Of a DNA stretch of 64,000 nt, positions 28,878 to 37,708 are shown one piece after another. The stretch is from positions 186,001-250,000 of the forward strand of contig CAWHHJ010000007.1 of NCBI GenBank assembly GCA_963829085.1, written 5' to 3'. The position numbers and the translations under genes are program-made. The notes below the pieces were generated by a model. It was not told the origin of the DNA, did no database searches, and worked only from the letters and a program-made list of their open reading frames with translations. Positions within the stretch are counted from its first letter, which is position 1, and every line of letters begins with the position of its first letter. This stretch comes from PALSA-1004 sp963829085. Its GTDB lineage: Bacteria > Pseudomonadota > Gammaproteobacteria > Burkholderiales > SG8-41.

Positions 28878-29510
28878 CTAATTAGCGTCGTTCATCATTT
28901 CAGCGGGCGGCTTTTTTTCGCCGATTCGTGTTTCCCTTCCTGTCAGCAGATTGCGGATATTGCTTTTGTGACGCCAGATCAGCAGCAGCGAGATAATCGT
29001 GACGGCAAGCGTATAAGGATGGATGTTGTAGAGCAGATAACAGAACACAGGTGCAGCGATTGCGGCGACCAACGCGGCGAGCGAAGACATGTGAAAGAAA
29101 GCGGCGATGATGAGCCACGTAGCCGCAACACCCGTAGCCAGCCAAACGTTCAGCGCAAGTAATACGCCGAGCGCAGTAGCGACGCCTTTACCACCGCGGA
29201 AGCGATGAAATACCGGATACATGTGTCCCAGCATCACTGCGATGGCGACCGGCGCCATCTTGTAGACAGGCGGCACGGTCGTTGCAAAAAAATAATCAGT
29301 GAGAAAGACTGCGAGCCAGCCTTTGGCTGCGTCGCCGAATAATGTAAGCGCAGCAGCGGTTCTTTTGCCGGTACGCAGCACATTCGTTGCGCCCGGATTT
29401 TTTGAGCCGTAACTGCGGGGATCGGGCAAGCCCATCGCGCGGCTCACGAGCACAGCGAACGACACCGACCCGATGAGATAAGCAATCACCGCAAGTGCTA
29501 TTGTCATCAC
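28878..29510 (-). CDS. plsY: Glycerol-3-phosphate acyltransferase PlsY
   Basis: A 210-residue inner-membrane enzyme with five or more hydrophobic segments. The three PlsY motifs are visible: G-S-V-S-F-A-V-L near 14, S-K-N-P-G-A-T-N-V-L near 36-45, and G-G-K-G-V-A-T near 106-112. It uses acyl-phosphate made by PlsX to acylate glycerol-3-phosphate, the first step of phospholipid synthesis. The gene converges on tsaD with a 21-bp gap and diverges from folB. The Lys-rich tail is cytoplasmic. No anomaly seen. Confidence 0.95.
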   Translation of the reverse strand: MMTIALAVIAYLIGSVSFAVLVSRAMGLPDPRSYGSKNPGATNVLRTGKRTAAALTLFGDAAKGWLAVFLTDYFFATTVPPVYKMAPVAIAVMLGHMYPVFHRFRGGKGVATALGVLLALNVWLATGVAATWLIIAAFFHMSSLAALVAAIAAPVFCYLLYNIHPYTLAVTIISLLLIWRHKSNIRNLLTGRETRIGEKKPPAEMMNDAN

Positions 29511-29640
29511 GCGAATTCACATAGAATGAGCATCGATTCTACTAAAAAGCGCACGAGCGGCGAATCACGATTTCGCTGCTATGTTTATCGTCGCTTTATG
29601 CGCCGCATCGATATATTTCCTCCTTTATACCGCATCGACC

Positions 29641-29997
29641 ATGGATACGATCTTCATCAGCGAATTGCGGATTGAAACGCTGGTCGGCATCTATGCGTGG
29701 GAAAAGAAGGTGCCGCAAACGATACAGCTAGACCTCGAGGTCGGCCTGCGCGGCGAACACGCAGCGAAAACCGGCAAGATCGGCGATACCATCGACTACA
29801 GCCGCGTGGTAGGCCGCATCGAGCAGCTTTTTACCGAACAGCACTTCCTGCTGCTCGAGAAAGCGGGTGAAGCGATTGCTGACACGATCATGCGCGAGTT
29901 TGGCGCGCCGTGGATCAAAGTGAGCATCGCCAAACTGGCGCCCCTGCGTAATGTGAAACGGCTCGGCGTAAGTATCGAGCGCGGCACGCGCGGCTAA
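29641..29997 (+). CDS. folB: Dihydroneopterin aldolase
   Basis: A 118-residue cytoplasmic enzyme of folate synthesis that splits dihydroneopterin into hydroxymethyl-dihydropterin and glycolaldehyde. It has the family features I-E-T-L-V-G-I-Y-A-W-E at about 11-21 (catalytic Glu in the G-I-Y/H-x-x-E region), D-Y-S-R-V near 52, L-E-K-A-G-E-A-I-A near 71, and a final V-S-I-E-R. The frame is open 60 bp upstream, but ATG 29641 gives the usual length and N-terminus M-D-T-I-F-I. It diverges from plsY, as in many betaproteobacteria. Confidence 0.93.
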   Translation: MDTIFISELRIETLVGIYAWEKKVPQTIQLDLEVGLRGEHAAKTGKIGDTIDYSRVVGRIEQLFTEQHFLLLEKAGEAIADTIMREFGAPWIKVSIAKLAPLRNVKRLGVSIERGTRG

Positions 29998-30050
29998 GTA
30001 TCGCGGGCCTTCAATCGCACGCGCCGCCGCGGCGTCTCCGACGTCCCTAG

Positions 30051-30944
30051 CTATCCGCGCGGGTGATGCTTCGCATGCAGCTGTTTGAGCCTTTCGCGCG
30101 CGACGTGCGTGTAAATTTGCGTCGTCGAAATATCCGCGTGTCCGAGCAACAGCTGCACGACACGCAGATCTGCGCCATGATTGAGCAGGTGAGTCGCAAA
30201 AGCATGACGCAGTGTATGCGGCGACAGCGGCATACCCAATCCGGCGAGTGACGTGTAGCGCTTGATGAGATGCCAGAACGACTGACGTGTCATGGCGGCG
30301 CCGCGTTGGGTAACGAACATCGCATCCGCGAGCCGCTGGCCGAGAATCAACGGCCGCGATTCCTTCATGTATCGCCTGATCCACTGCAGTGCTTCCTCGC
30401 CGAGCGGGACCAGCCGTTCCTTGTTGCCTTTGCCGATAATGCGCACGACACCCATGTCCTGACTGACTTGCGCGACCTTAAGCGTTACGAGCTCTGAAAC
30501 GCGCAGACCGCTTGCATACAGCGTTTCGAACATTGCGCGATCGCGCAAACCCAGCGGCGTTGCGACGTCGGGCGCCGCGAGCAGTTTTTCAACATCCTGT
30601 TCCGTCAGCGTCTTCGGCAGGCCGCGCGGCAGTTTCGGCGTATCGATGTTGATCGACGGATCGGCCGCAATCGTTCCTTGCCGCAACGCATGCTGGTAGA
30701 AGCGCTTCAGGCTCGACAACAGCCGGCTAGTGGTCGTCGCCTTTGCTTTGCGCGCAACCCGGTGGGCGAGATAAGCAAGTAGATCCGCGTGACTGGCGTG
30801 GAGCAGCGCTTTACGTTGCTGCCGGCCAAGCCACTCTGCAAATTGCGTCAGGTCGAGCCGATAGCTATCGAGCGTGTTGCGTGACAGTCCATCTTCGAGC
30901 CATAGCGCATCGCAGAATTCGTCGAGTACCGAATCATCGCTCAT
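30051..30944 (-). CDS. xerD: Tyrosine recombinase XerD
   Basis: A 297-residue recombinase of chromosome dimer resolution at dif, partner of XerC under FtsK control. The core-binding domain starts D-E-F-C-D-A-L-W-L-E-D-G-L-S. Catalytic Arg lies in S-G-L-R-V-S-E-L, His-x-x-Arg in L-S-P-H-T-L-R-H-A-F-A-T-H, and L-G-H-A-D-I-S-T-T-Q-I-Y-T-H has the His and nucleophilic Tyr. Start ATG 30944 gives the standard length; the frame is open much further upstream, but that part is antisense-like within ogt. It overlaps the ogt stop by 4 bp. It is the core Xer enzyme, unrelated to the island integrase. Confidence 0.95.
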   Translation of the reverse strand: MSDDSVLDEFCDALWLEDGLSRNTLDSYRLDLTQFAEWLGRQQRKALLHASHADLLAYLAHRVARKAKATTTSRLLSSLKRFYQHALRQGTIAADPSINIDTPKLPRGLPKTLTEQDVEKLLAAPDVATPLGLRDRAMFETLYASGLRVSELVTLKVAQVSQDMGVVRIIGKGNKERLVPLGEEALQWIRRYMKESRPLILGQRLADAMFVTQRGAAMTRQSFWHLIKRYTSLAGLGMPLSPHTLRHAFATHLLNHGADLRVVQLLLGHADISTTQIYTHVARERLKQLHAKHHPRG

Positions 30945-31432
30945 CGAGGCAAAGCATGTTCGTGGCGCAGCAGCCATCTTTTGATTTCGAGCGGCGCGCC
31001 ATCGCGGGCGTGCATGAATCCGCCGATGCCGCCGCTCGCAAGAACGCGATGGCAGGGAATCACCAATGGTATGCGATTCGCCCCGCAGGCGCCGCCGACC
31101 GGCCGTGGCGCACTCTTGACTTGTTTCGCGACGCCGACATAGGTCGAAGTGCTGCCGCACGGAATCGCGTAGATGGTGCGCCACACGCGTTCCTGAAACT
31201 GCGTTCCCCTGAACTCGAACGGTAAGTCGAATCGGAATTGCGGGTCGTCGAGATAGCGTTCGATCTGGCGGCAGACCCTCGCCGCAAGTTTGTTGACCGG
31301 GTCGAGCGTCGCTGCGCCGCGCGGTAGGTACTCGATGCTGGTCAAAAGTCCGTGTGATGTCCGTATGCCGAGCACAGCAAAGGGCGTCGGGACCCTGGCG
31401 TCGAATGCCTGCGGCAGAACGTCGGCCCGCAT
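30941..31432 (-). CDS. ogt: Methylated-DNA-protein-cysteine methyltransferase
   Basis: About 163 residues from ATG 31432 (ATG 31477 is an alternative overlapping the TRAP gene's stop). The C-terminal domain carries Q-E-R-V-W-R-T-I-Y near 80, G-S-T-S-T-Y near 93, and the active-site V-I-P-C-H-R-V-L-A-S-G-G, whose Cys accepts the O6-methyl group from guanine in a suicide repair reaction. The N-terminal ribonuclease-like domain is divergent, which is usual. It overlaps xerD by 4 bp, so the two are likely co-transcribed, and follows the TRAP gene on the same strand. Confidence 0.92.
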   Translation of the reverse strand: MRADVLPQAFDARVPTPFAVLGIRTSHGLLTSIEYLPRGAATLDPVNKLAARVCRQIERYLDDPQFRFDLPFEFRGTQFQERVWRTIYAIPCGSTSTYVGVAKQVKSAPRPVGGACGANRIPLVIPCHRVLASGGIGGFMHARDGAPLEIKRWLLRHEHALPR

Positions 31433-31463
31433 AGCAAGTGCTCGCCGCGATATCAAGCCGCCG

Positions 31464-33566
31464 TCAGGCTGCAGCATGTACCGGCTCTTTACGCATTTTC
31501 TGCAGCACGATCGCAATGACGATCAGTGCACCACCGATGTAGTCGAGCATCGGCTTGGGGTATACAAGCGCGAGGCCGGCCGCGATCAGCAGCCAGCGCT
31601 CGAGCACCGTCGTGCGCTTGAATAGCCAGTTCTGCACGCCCGCTGCCAGCGCCGCTATGCCAACCATCGCTGTAACACTGACGACCGCGATGTCGCCCCA
31701 GGGTGCCGCGGCAAGCTTCTTGAACGAACCCATCAGCAGGAGACCGAGCCCGGCCGGGTCGAGCACAAACATGAACGGCACCAGAAACGCCGGCATCGTG
31801 TACTTCCAGGATTGCAGCGTCGTCTTATACGGATCACCGCCAGTAATGGCGGCGGCTGCAAACGGCGAGAGCGCGGTCGGCGGCGAGACTTCGGAGAGAA
31901 CCGCGTAGTAGAAGATAAACATGTGCGCGGCATAGTCCGCAACGCCCAATTGAATCAATGCAGGCGCTGCGATCACTGCACAGATGATATAGCTCGCCGT
32001 CACCGGTACCGCCAGACCGACGATCCACACGATTAGCGACGTCATCACGGCAGTCAGCAACAGTTTCACATCGTGTAGCAACGCGGCGGTCTGCTCGAAG
32101 CCAACCGCGCCGAGCATGCTCATGATGAGACGCGTGCCGGAATCCGCATACTGGAGAACGATCGAGCTGAACTTGAGGCCAAGTCCCGTCAACGTCACAA
32201 CGCCCACGATAATGCCCGCCGCCGCGCAGGTCGCACCCACGCTCAGCATGCCGACGGAGCCGCCCTCGAGTGCTTTGACAAGGCCTGAATTCCATAAGCC
32301 GGCGAGTAATGGTTTACGGCCCCGGAGCACATCGTATGGAATGAGCGCCGTATCGACATGCAGAAAACTGCTCACGAACGCGACCATGGTTGCCCAGAAC
32401 ACCGAGACCGCCGGCGAGAAGCCGATCACCATGAAGAAAATGATCGCGACCAGCGACAGGAAATGAAACCAGTAATTGCGTGTGAGCATACCGATCGTCG
32501 CATGCTTCTCGATCACGACGTTGGGCATGCCGAATTTACGCGCGTCGATTTCGACCATCAGGAAAAGTGCGAAGTAATACAGCAGCGTCGGAATCGCTGC
32601 CATCAGAATGACGTCGAGATACGATATGTTGAGAAACTGCGCGATCAGGAACGCGGCAGCGCCGAGCACCGGCGGCGAAATGATTGCGCCCAACCCGCCT
32701 GCCGCCAGCAGTCCGCCGGCGGCGTTTTTTCCGTAGCCAGCCTTCATGAGCATCGGGTAGGCGACGGTCCCGAGCGTGACGGTAGTCGCCACGCCACTGC
32801 CGGAGGGCCCGCCCAGCAGGAATGACGCGAGGACAATCGTGCGGCCGGCGCCCGTCGGCTTACCACCCATCGCCGCGAACGAAAAATCGATAAAGAATTT
32901 ACCCGCGCCGGAGTACTGCAGAAATGCACCGTATATCGTGAAGAGAATGATGAGCGATGAGGAAACGTCGATGGCGACACCGAAGATGCCCTCGAGCGTC
33001 ATGTACATATGACCGACGATGCGGCCGGTATCCATGCCGTAATGTGTCCACGGCGGCGGCAGGTACTGGCCGATGACCGCGTAGACCAGGAAACCGACGC
33101 AAATGGCGGGCATGATCCACCCGGACGTGCGGCGTGCCGCTTCGAGAACAAGTACTAGGAGCGCAATACCGAGGACCTTGTCGAGCGCAGTGGGATCGAT
33201 AGCGCGCTCGAGAAATGCATCGCCACCAAACAACATGTTGCCCACGATAACCAGCGAAAGCGCAGCCGCGGCCCAGTCCCACCAGCGCACCTGGTGACGA
33301 AAGCGCTTGCTGACGGGGAACAACAGAAACCCGAGGAACAGGATGAAGGCGACGTGTATACCGCGCAGCACGTGCGTCGGCATGATGCCGTATGCCGCAT
33401 ACAGATGAAACAGCGACATGAACACCGCCAGCGCGGTCGCGAAAATACCCAGACGCCCCGGCAGCTTATTGATCGCGCCTTCTTCTTCTTCGATGTACTC
33501 CTCGGCCTTTTTCAGCGCTTCCGCCGAAACGACCGCATCTTCGACAACGAGTTTGTTTTCAGCCAT
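31464..33566 (-). CDS. TRAP transporter fused permease (DctQ-DctM, 4TM/12TM)
   Basis: A 700-residue membrane protein. A charged N-terminal tail (A-E-E-Y-I-E-E-E-E) precedes about four DctQ-like segments (roughly 38-180) and then the DctM part of some twelve segments. The conserved G-P-S-G-S-G-V-A-T-T-V-T-L-G-T near 245, A-G-G-L-L-A-A-G-G-L-G-A-I-I-S-P-P near 275, and A-L-S-P-F-A-A-A-A near 590 identify the TAXI-linked fused family. It imports an organic acid using an ion gradient, receiving ligand from the receptor encoded about 100 bp upstream. A short basic-plus-Ala tail ends the protein. The substrate is not predictable from sequence. Confidence 0.93.
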   Translation of the reverse strand: MAENKLVVEDAVVSAEALKKAEEYIEEEEGAINKLPGRLGIFATALAVFMSLFHLYAAYGIMPTHVLRGIHVAFILFLGFLLFPVSKRFRHQVRWWDWAAAALSLVIVGNMLFGGDAFLERAIDPTALDKVLGIALLVLVLEAARRTSGWIMPAICVGFLVYAVIGQYLPPPWTHYGMDTGRIVGHMYMTLEGIFGVAIDVSSSLIILFTIYGAFLQYSGAGKFFIDFSFAAMGGKPTGAGRTIVLASFLLGGPSGSGVATTVTLGTVAYPMLMKAGYGKNAAGGLLAAGGLGAIISPPVLGAAAFLIAQFLNISYLDVILMAAIPTLLYYFALFLMVEIDARKFGMPNVVIEKHATIGMLTRNYWFHFLSLVAIIFFMVIGFSPAVSVFWATMVAFVSSFLHVDTALIPYDVLRGRKPLLAGLWNSGLVKALEGGSVGMLSVGATCAAAGIIVGVVTLTGLGLKFSSIVLQYADSGTRLIMSMLGAVGFEQTAALLHDVKLLLTAVMTSLIVWIVGLAVPVTASYIICAVIAAPALIQLGVADYAAHMFIFYYAVLSEVSPPTALSPFAAAAITGGDPYKTTLQSWKYTMPAFLVPFMFVLDPAGLGLLLMGSFKKLAAAPWGDIAVVSVTAMVGIAALAAGVQNWLFKRTTVLERWLLIAAGLALVYPKPMLDYIGGALIVIAIVLQKMRKEPVHAAA

Positions 33567-33663
33567 GACGATGCCGGCTTAAACTTTGGCGCACCAAAAC
33601 ATGTGATTCTCAGAGGTTGACGGCGGCGCGGACCGGTTGATCATCACGCGTGTCGTCCGCGGG

Positions 33664-34629
33664 TCAGTCGAGCTTGACGCCTTTCTCAGTGAAATATTTG
33701 CGTGCGCCCGGATGGAACGGAATTACCGCGGCGCCCGGCGTCTGGTACTTGTAATCGAAATTTTTCGCTTCCGCATGCACACGTATGAGATCGTCCTTGT
33801 GATCGAATACCGTCTTCACGATCTCATACGCAAGCTGATCGCTCATGCGCGAGTCCGCTAACAGAACATTCCACACCGTAGCGATTTGATTCGGTGCATT
33901 CTGGCCGGGGTACGACTTAGCCGGAATCGTATCCTTCACGTACAGGGGACCGAATTTCTTGACCATCGCGTCGGTGGCCTCTGCATGATCGATCAGTTTC
34001 AATTTCAAGCCTGGCGTTGCGCCAAGATCCGTGACTGCGGGCGTAGGGACACCGCCAACCCAGAAGAATGCATCAAGTTTGCGATCCTTGATCGCCTCCG
34101 CCGATTTACCCGGATCGAGACGCTCACGAATGATGTCCTTTTCGGGATCGATGCCATACGCTTCGAGCACGCGATACGCCATGATTTGCGTCGCGCTGTT
34201 GGGAGCGCCCGTCGACACGCGTTTACCTTTTAGATCGGCGATCTTGCTGATCCCGGTGCCTTCCACGGTGACGACATGCATGCGATTCGGATACAACACC
34301 ATCAACGCACGCACATTGACGGGTTTGTCCTGGAATTTGCCCTGTCCTTTATAGGCATCCCAGCTCGCGTCCGCCATCGAGAATGCGACGTCTGCTTTGC
34401 TCTGGCCGATCAGCAGTAGATTCGCCATCGAGCCGTCGGTCGTACCGGCAGTTGCATTCAAGTTCGGGATGTACTTGGTAAGAACGTCCGCCAGGCCGCC
34501 GCCCAACGGGTAGTAGACGCCCGTGGTCGGACCGCTCGCGACGAAAATATTCGTTTTACTCTGGGCAAATGCGCCGAAAGATAACAGCGCGGCCGCGACG
34601 ATCGCCAAGCCTCTTGTCAGGTGTTTCAT
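33664..34629 (-). CDS. TAXI-family TRAP transporter solute receptor
   Basis: A 321-residue periplasmic receptor from ATG 34629, with GGAGGAAT 3 bp upstream. The signal peptide ends G-A-F-A-Q (about residue 23). Then come G-P-T-T-G-V-Y-Y-P-L-G-G-G near 36, A-T-A-G-T-T-D-G-S near 62, L-K-G-K-R-V-S-T-G-A-P near 133, K-L-D-A-F-F-W-V-G-G near 181, and a C-terminal F-H-P-G-A-R-K-Y. These are TAXI (TRAP-associated extracytoplasmic immunogenic) hallmarks. It works with the fused permease next door. Longer upstream codons are rejected because the signal peptide and ribosome site fit ATG 34629. Confidence 0.93.
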   Translation of the reverse strand: MKHLTRGLAIVAAALLSFGAFAQSKTNIFVASGPTTGVYYPLGGGLADVLTKYIPNLNATAGTTDGSMANLLLIGQSKADVAFSMADASWDAYKGQGKFQDKPVNVRALMVLYPNRMHVVTVEGTGISKIADLKGKRVSTGAPNSATQIMAYRVLEAYGIDPEKDIIRERLDPGKSAEAIKDRKLDAFFWVGGVPTPAVTDLGATPGLKLKLIDHAEATDAMVKKFGPLYVKDTIPAKSYPGQNAPNQIATVWNVLLADSRMSDQLAYEIVKTVFDHKDDLIRVHAEAKNFDYKYQTPGAAVIPFHPGARKYFTEKGVKLD

Positions 34630-34780
34630 GATTCCTCCGATTATCGATTTGGTGGCTATGATACGGGCTGCAGGTGCATGCGCCAACTGAAAGCAGAACC
34701 GGACGCGGAAAGACGAAAGCGCGCAGATGACTTTCGGCCGTCGGCCCGTCTAGCCCCTCGCGTGGCGACAGCGCTCCTCC

Positions 34781-35203
34781 TCAAGCGCGCGCGAACAGCC
34801 GCGCCGGATCCTTGAACGCCTTGAACTCGATCGCATTGCCGCTTGGATCCAGAAAAAACATCGCCGCCTGCTCGCCTATCGTTCCCTCAAATCGCATTTG
34901 TGGTTCGATGATGAACTTGATGCCTGCTCGCGTGAGCTTGTCGCGCATTTTTTCCCATTCGACCATCGGCAGCACCAGACCGAAATGCCGTACCGGCACT
35001 TCATCTCCATCGACTCCGCTCGTGCCGCTGCGACCTGCTTCCTGGGGAGCGAGGTAAGCGACGATCTGATGGCCAAAGAAATCAAAGTCTATCCATTCGG
35101 TGTCGGAGCGGCCTTCGGGGCATCCGAGCAGTCCCCCGTAGAACTGGCGCGCTTCCCCGAGGTCATTGACGGGAAACGCAAGGTGAAACAATGGTGCAGT
35201 CAT
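34781..35203 (-). CDS. VOC-superfamily (glyoxalase/bleomycin-resistance-type) protein
   Basis: A 140-residue protein of two beta-alpha-beta-beta-beta modules: F-H-L-A-F-P-V-N-D near 6-14, W-I-D-F-D-F-F-G-H-Q near 37, H-F-G-L-V-L near 73, and F-F-L-D-P-S-G-N-A-I-E-F-K near 116-128. The putative metal ligands His7, His73 and the late Glu are present. Glyoxalase-like or ring-cleaving roles are possible; substrate unknown. It follows no operon and is divergent from the IMDH-like gene at 35387. Confidence 0.85.
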   Translation of the reverse strand: MTAPLFHLAFPVNDLGEARQFYGGLLGCPEGRSDTEWIDFDFFGHQIVAYLAPQEAGRSGTSGVDGDEVPVRHFGLVLPMVEWEKMRDKLTRAGIKFIIEPQMRFEGTIGEQAAMFFLDPSGNAIEFKAFKDPARLFARA

Positions 35204-35386
35204 GGCGTCAAGATGTGATAACAGGGAGCGCTATTCTACAGTGCGCGAAAGGAGCACCACGTAGTCACTTAGAGATTAACTCGCGCGGTCATCTGGTACT
35301 ATTGAGCGGTCTGCTGAGGTCGCACGCACCAGATGCGGTCACTGTGACGTCGTCGTCTGAATCATCTAACTCTCGAAAAGCTCATC

Positions 35387-36445
35387 ATGAAAATCTTAGT
35401 ACTGGCAGGCGATGGTATCGGCCCGGAAATCACGCAAGCTACATTGGCGGTGCTCGACCGCGCAAACCAGAAATACGGCCTTGGACTCGAGTGGGAACAC
35501 GATCAGATGGGTTTCGTCACGTTGAAATCGGAAGGCACGACCTGTCCGCCGCGTTTACTCGACAAAGCACGCGCCGCGGCCGGCGTTTTGCTCGGACCCA
35601 TATCGCACAACGACTATCCACCACGCGAAGAAGGCGGCGTAAACCCGTCGGGTGAGTTCAGGGTCAAGCTCGATCTGTATGCGAATGTGCGACCGGCCAA
35701 GTCGCGCATGGGGGTCGGGCTCACCGGCAAGCCGGTCGACCTCGTGATCTTTCGCGAGTGCACGGAAGGCTTTTACGCGGACCGCAATATGTTCATGGGC
35801 ATCGGGGAATTCATGCCGACGCCCGATATGGCGCTCGCAGTGCGCCGTGTCACCGCCAAATGCTGTGAACGCATCGCGCGGCGTGCTTTCGAGATGGCGG
35901 TGACGCGCCGCAAGAAAGTGACGGCGGTCCATAAGGCGAATGTGCTGCGCATCTCCGATGCGCTCTTTCTGCGCGAGGTCCGCAAGGTTGCGGCGGACTT
36001 TCCCGACGTCGAGCTCGACGAGAAAATTGTGGATGCCATGGCGGCTCTGCTCGTTCGCGATCCTTCGAAGTTCGATGTGATCGTGACAGGGAATATGTTC
36101 GGCGACATACTGTCCGACGAAGCATCGGAAATCTCGGGCAGCCTCGGACTGGCCGGTTCGGTGAATGCAGGTGACGACTTATGCGTGGCGCAAGCTCAGC
36201 ACGGATCCGCGCCGGACATCGCCGGCCAGGACAAAGCCAATCCGACTTCTCTCATCCTCTCGGCCGCAATGATGCTCGATTGGATGGGCAAGCGTCACAG
36301 GAATGACGCGCTCGTTCGTACAGCCGCGTCGATCGAGTCCGCGATCGATGCCGCGCTGAAGAATACGGCGACCCGCACGCCGGACCTTGGCGGAAAGCTG
36401 GGTACGCAGGCGTACGCAAAGGCAGTCGCCGATCTGCTTGCGTAA
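35387..36445 (+). CDS. Isocitrate/isopropylmalate dehydrogenase-family protein
   Basis: A 352-residue NAD(P)-dependent beta-decarboxylating dehydrogenase. It has G-D-G-I-G-P-E at 8-14, the substrate-loop arginines in R-V-K-L-D-L-Y-A-N-V-R-P near 92-103, R-E-C-T-E-G-F-Y near 124, the catalytic K-A-N-V-L-R near 183, and metal-binding D-I-L-S-D-E near 240. The context of organic-acid enzymes and the sequence suggest tartrate dehydrogenase or another hydroxy-acid enzyme rather than leucine-pathway LeuB, since no leuCD genes adjoin. It is followed on the same strand by an enolase-superfamily enzyme, 101 bp away, which fits a short catabolic operon. Confidence 0.88.
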   Translation: MKILVLAGDGIGPEITQATLAVLDRANQKYGLGLEWEHDQMGFVTLKSEGTTCPPRLLDKARAAAGVLLGPISHNDYPPREEGGVNPSGEFRVKLDLYANVRPAKSRMGVGLTGKPVDLVIFRECTEGFYADRNMFMGIGEFMPTPDMALAVRRVTAKCCERIARRAFEMAVTRRKKVTAVHKANVLRISDALFLREVRKVAADFPDVELDEKIVDAMAALLVRDPSKFDVIVTGNMFGDILSDEASEISGSLGLAGSVNAGDDLCVAQAQHGSAPDIAGQDKANPTSLILSAAMMLDWMGKRHRNDALVRTAASIESAIDAALKNTATRTPDLGGKLGTQAYAKAVADLLA

Positions 36446-36546
36446 AAACGCAAAAAGGCAGGTACGTTTAGTGTGCGCGCGTTTTAAGTACTAGTTTCGG
36501 CGAACCGCGTCGCCATCCGCCACGCTAAACAATCGCAGGAAGCCAT

Positions 36547-37686
36547 ATGCCGCAAATCCAATCGGTCTCTGTCTGCGTCGCGCGCATACCGCTCGACAAT
36601 GTCACCTCGTTTGCGACGCGCACGGTAAGCGCGCGCGACTACTGCCTCGTCAAGGCGCGCTCGACCGCCGGCGTTGAAGGCATCGGCTTCTGTTATGTAG
36701 GCTCTGCCGGCGGCAACATCGCCAAGGCAGCAGTTGAAGAATTGCTCGCGCCGAAACTGCTGGCACAGGAATCGTTGCGCGTGGAAGGCCTCTGGCAGGA
36801 CATGTATTCGGAGTCGCTGTTGCAGGGCCGCGCCGGCAGTGTCATGCGCGCCATCAGCATTCTCGACGTTGCACTCTGGGATTTGAATGCGCGGAGTGTC
36901 GAGCTGCCGCTATATCGATATCTGGGCAGCTATGCGGCTGACCGCGTTCCGGCGTATGCGAGCGGCGGATATTATCTCGCCGGAAAAACAGCGCGCAAAC
37001 TCGGCGACGAGATGGCCTCGTACGTCAAAGCCGGTTTCAAAGCCGTCAAGATGAAAGTGGGAAAACTTTCACCGCGCGAAGAAGAAGCGCGCATCAAAGC
37101 GGCGCGTGATGCGATCGGACCCGATGTGCATTTAATGCTCGACGCGAATAACGCATGGAGCGATCTGCCGACGGCCATGCGCTACATGGAGCGCTATGAA
37201 CTGTATGACCCGTACTGGATCGAGGAACCGTTCAGCCCGGACGAAGTAGACCTGCATGCACGGCTCGCGAAGCTTACGCGCACCACTGTGGCAACCGGCG
37301 AGATCGGCTATGGACGCTGGTATCACAAAGAACTGCTCGATAAGGGTGCGGCGGAAATACTGCAGACAGACGCTGTCGTATGTGGCGGCATCAGTGAATG
37401 GAAGCGCATCGCGGCAACTGCGGCGAGCTATGGGGTGACGGTATGTCCTCATTGGTTCCATGACCTGCACGCGCATCTGGTCGCCGCAACGCCTAATGCG
37501 CGCTACGTCGAATTTTTCATCGACGACCAGGTACTGAATTTCCGCCGGCTTATCGACACCCAGTTAAAACACAAAGATGGCGACTTGCTGCTGCCGCAAA
37601 CGTCCGGGCTCGGTTTCAACTTCGACGAAAAGGCAGTAAAAAAGTACGCGCTGACGCCGGCCAATCCGTGGACGGTCATCAAGTAA
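36547..37686 (+). CDS. Mandelate racemase/muconate lactonizing enzyme-family protein
   Basis: A 379-residue enolase-superfamily enzyme. The catalytic K-M-K motif lies at 168-170. The Mg2+ ligands are Asp199 (M-L-D-A-N-N-A-W), Glu226 or 227 (W-I-E-E-P) and Glu252 (T-G-E-I-G-Y). A late histidine in C-P-H-W-F-H-D-L-H near 305 could be the second base, giving a mandelate-racemase-type Lys/His pair. Such enzymes dehydrate sugar acids or racemise alpha-hydroxy acids. A ribosome site AGGAAG precedes ATG 36547. Pairing with a hydroxy-acid dehydrogenase gene upstream suggests catabolism of an aldarate or tartrate-like acid. Confidence 0.88.
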   Translation: MPQIQSVSVCVARIPLDNVTSFATRTVSARDYCLVKARSTAGVEGIGFCYVGSAGGNIAKAAVEELLAPKLLAQESLRVEGLWQDMYSESLLQGRAGSVMRAISILDVALWDLNARSVELPLYRYLGSYAADRVPAYASGGYYLAGKTARKLGDEMASYVKAGFKAVKMKVGKLSPREEEARIKAARDAIGPDVHLMLDANNAWSDLPTAMRYMERYELYDPYWIEEPFSPDEVDLHARLAKLTRTTVATGEIGYGRWYHKELLDKGAAEILQTDAVVCGGISEWKRIAATAASYGVTVCPHWFHDLHAHLVAATPNARYVEFFIDDQVLNFRRLIDTQLKHKDGDLLLPQTSGLGFNFDEKAVKKYALTPANPWTVIK

Positions 37687-37708
37687 CGACGATGTCGCCG
37701 CAGCTGCT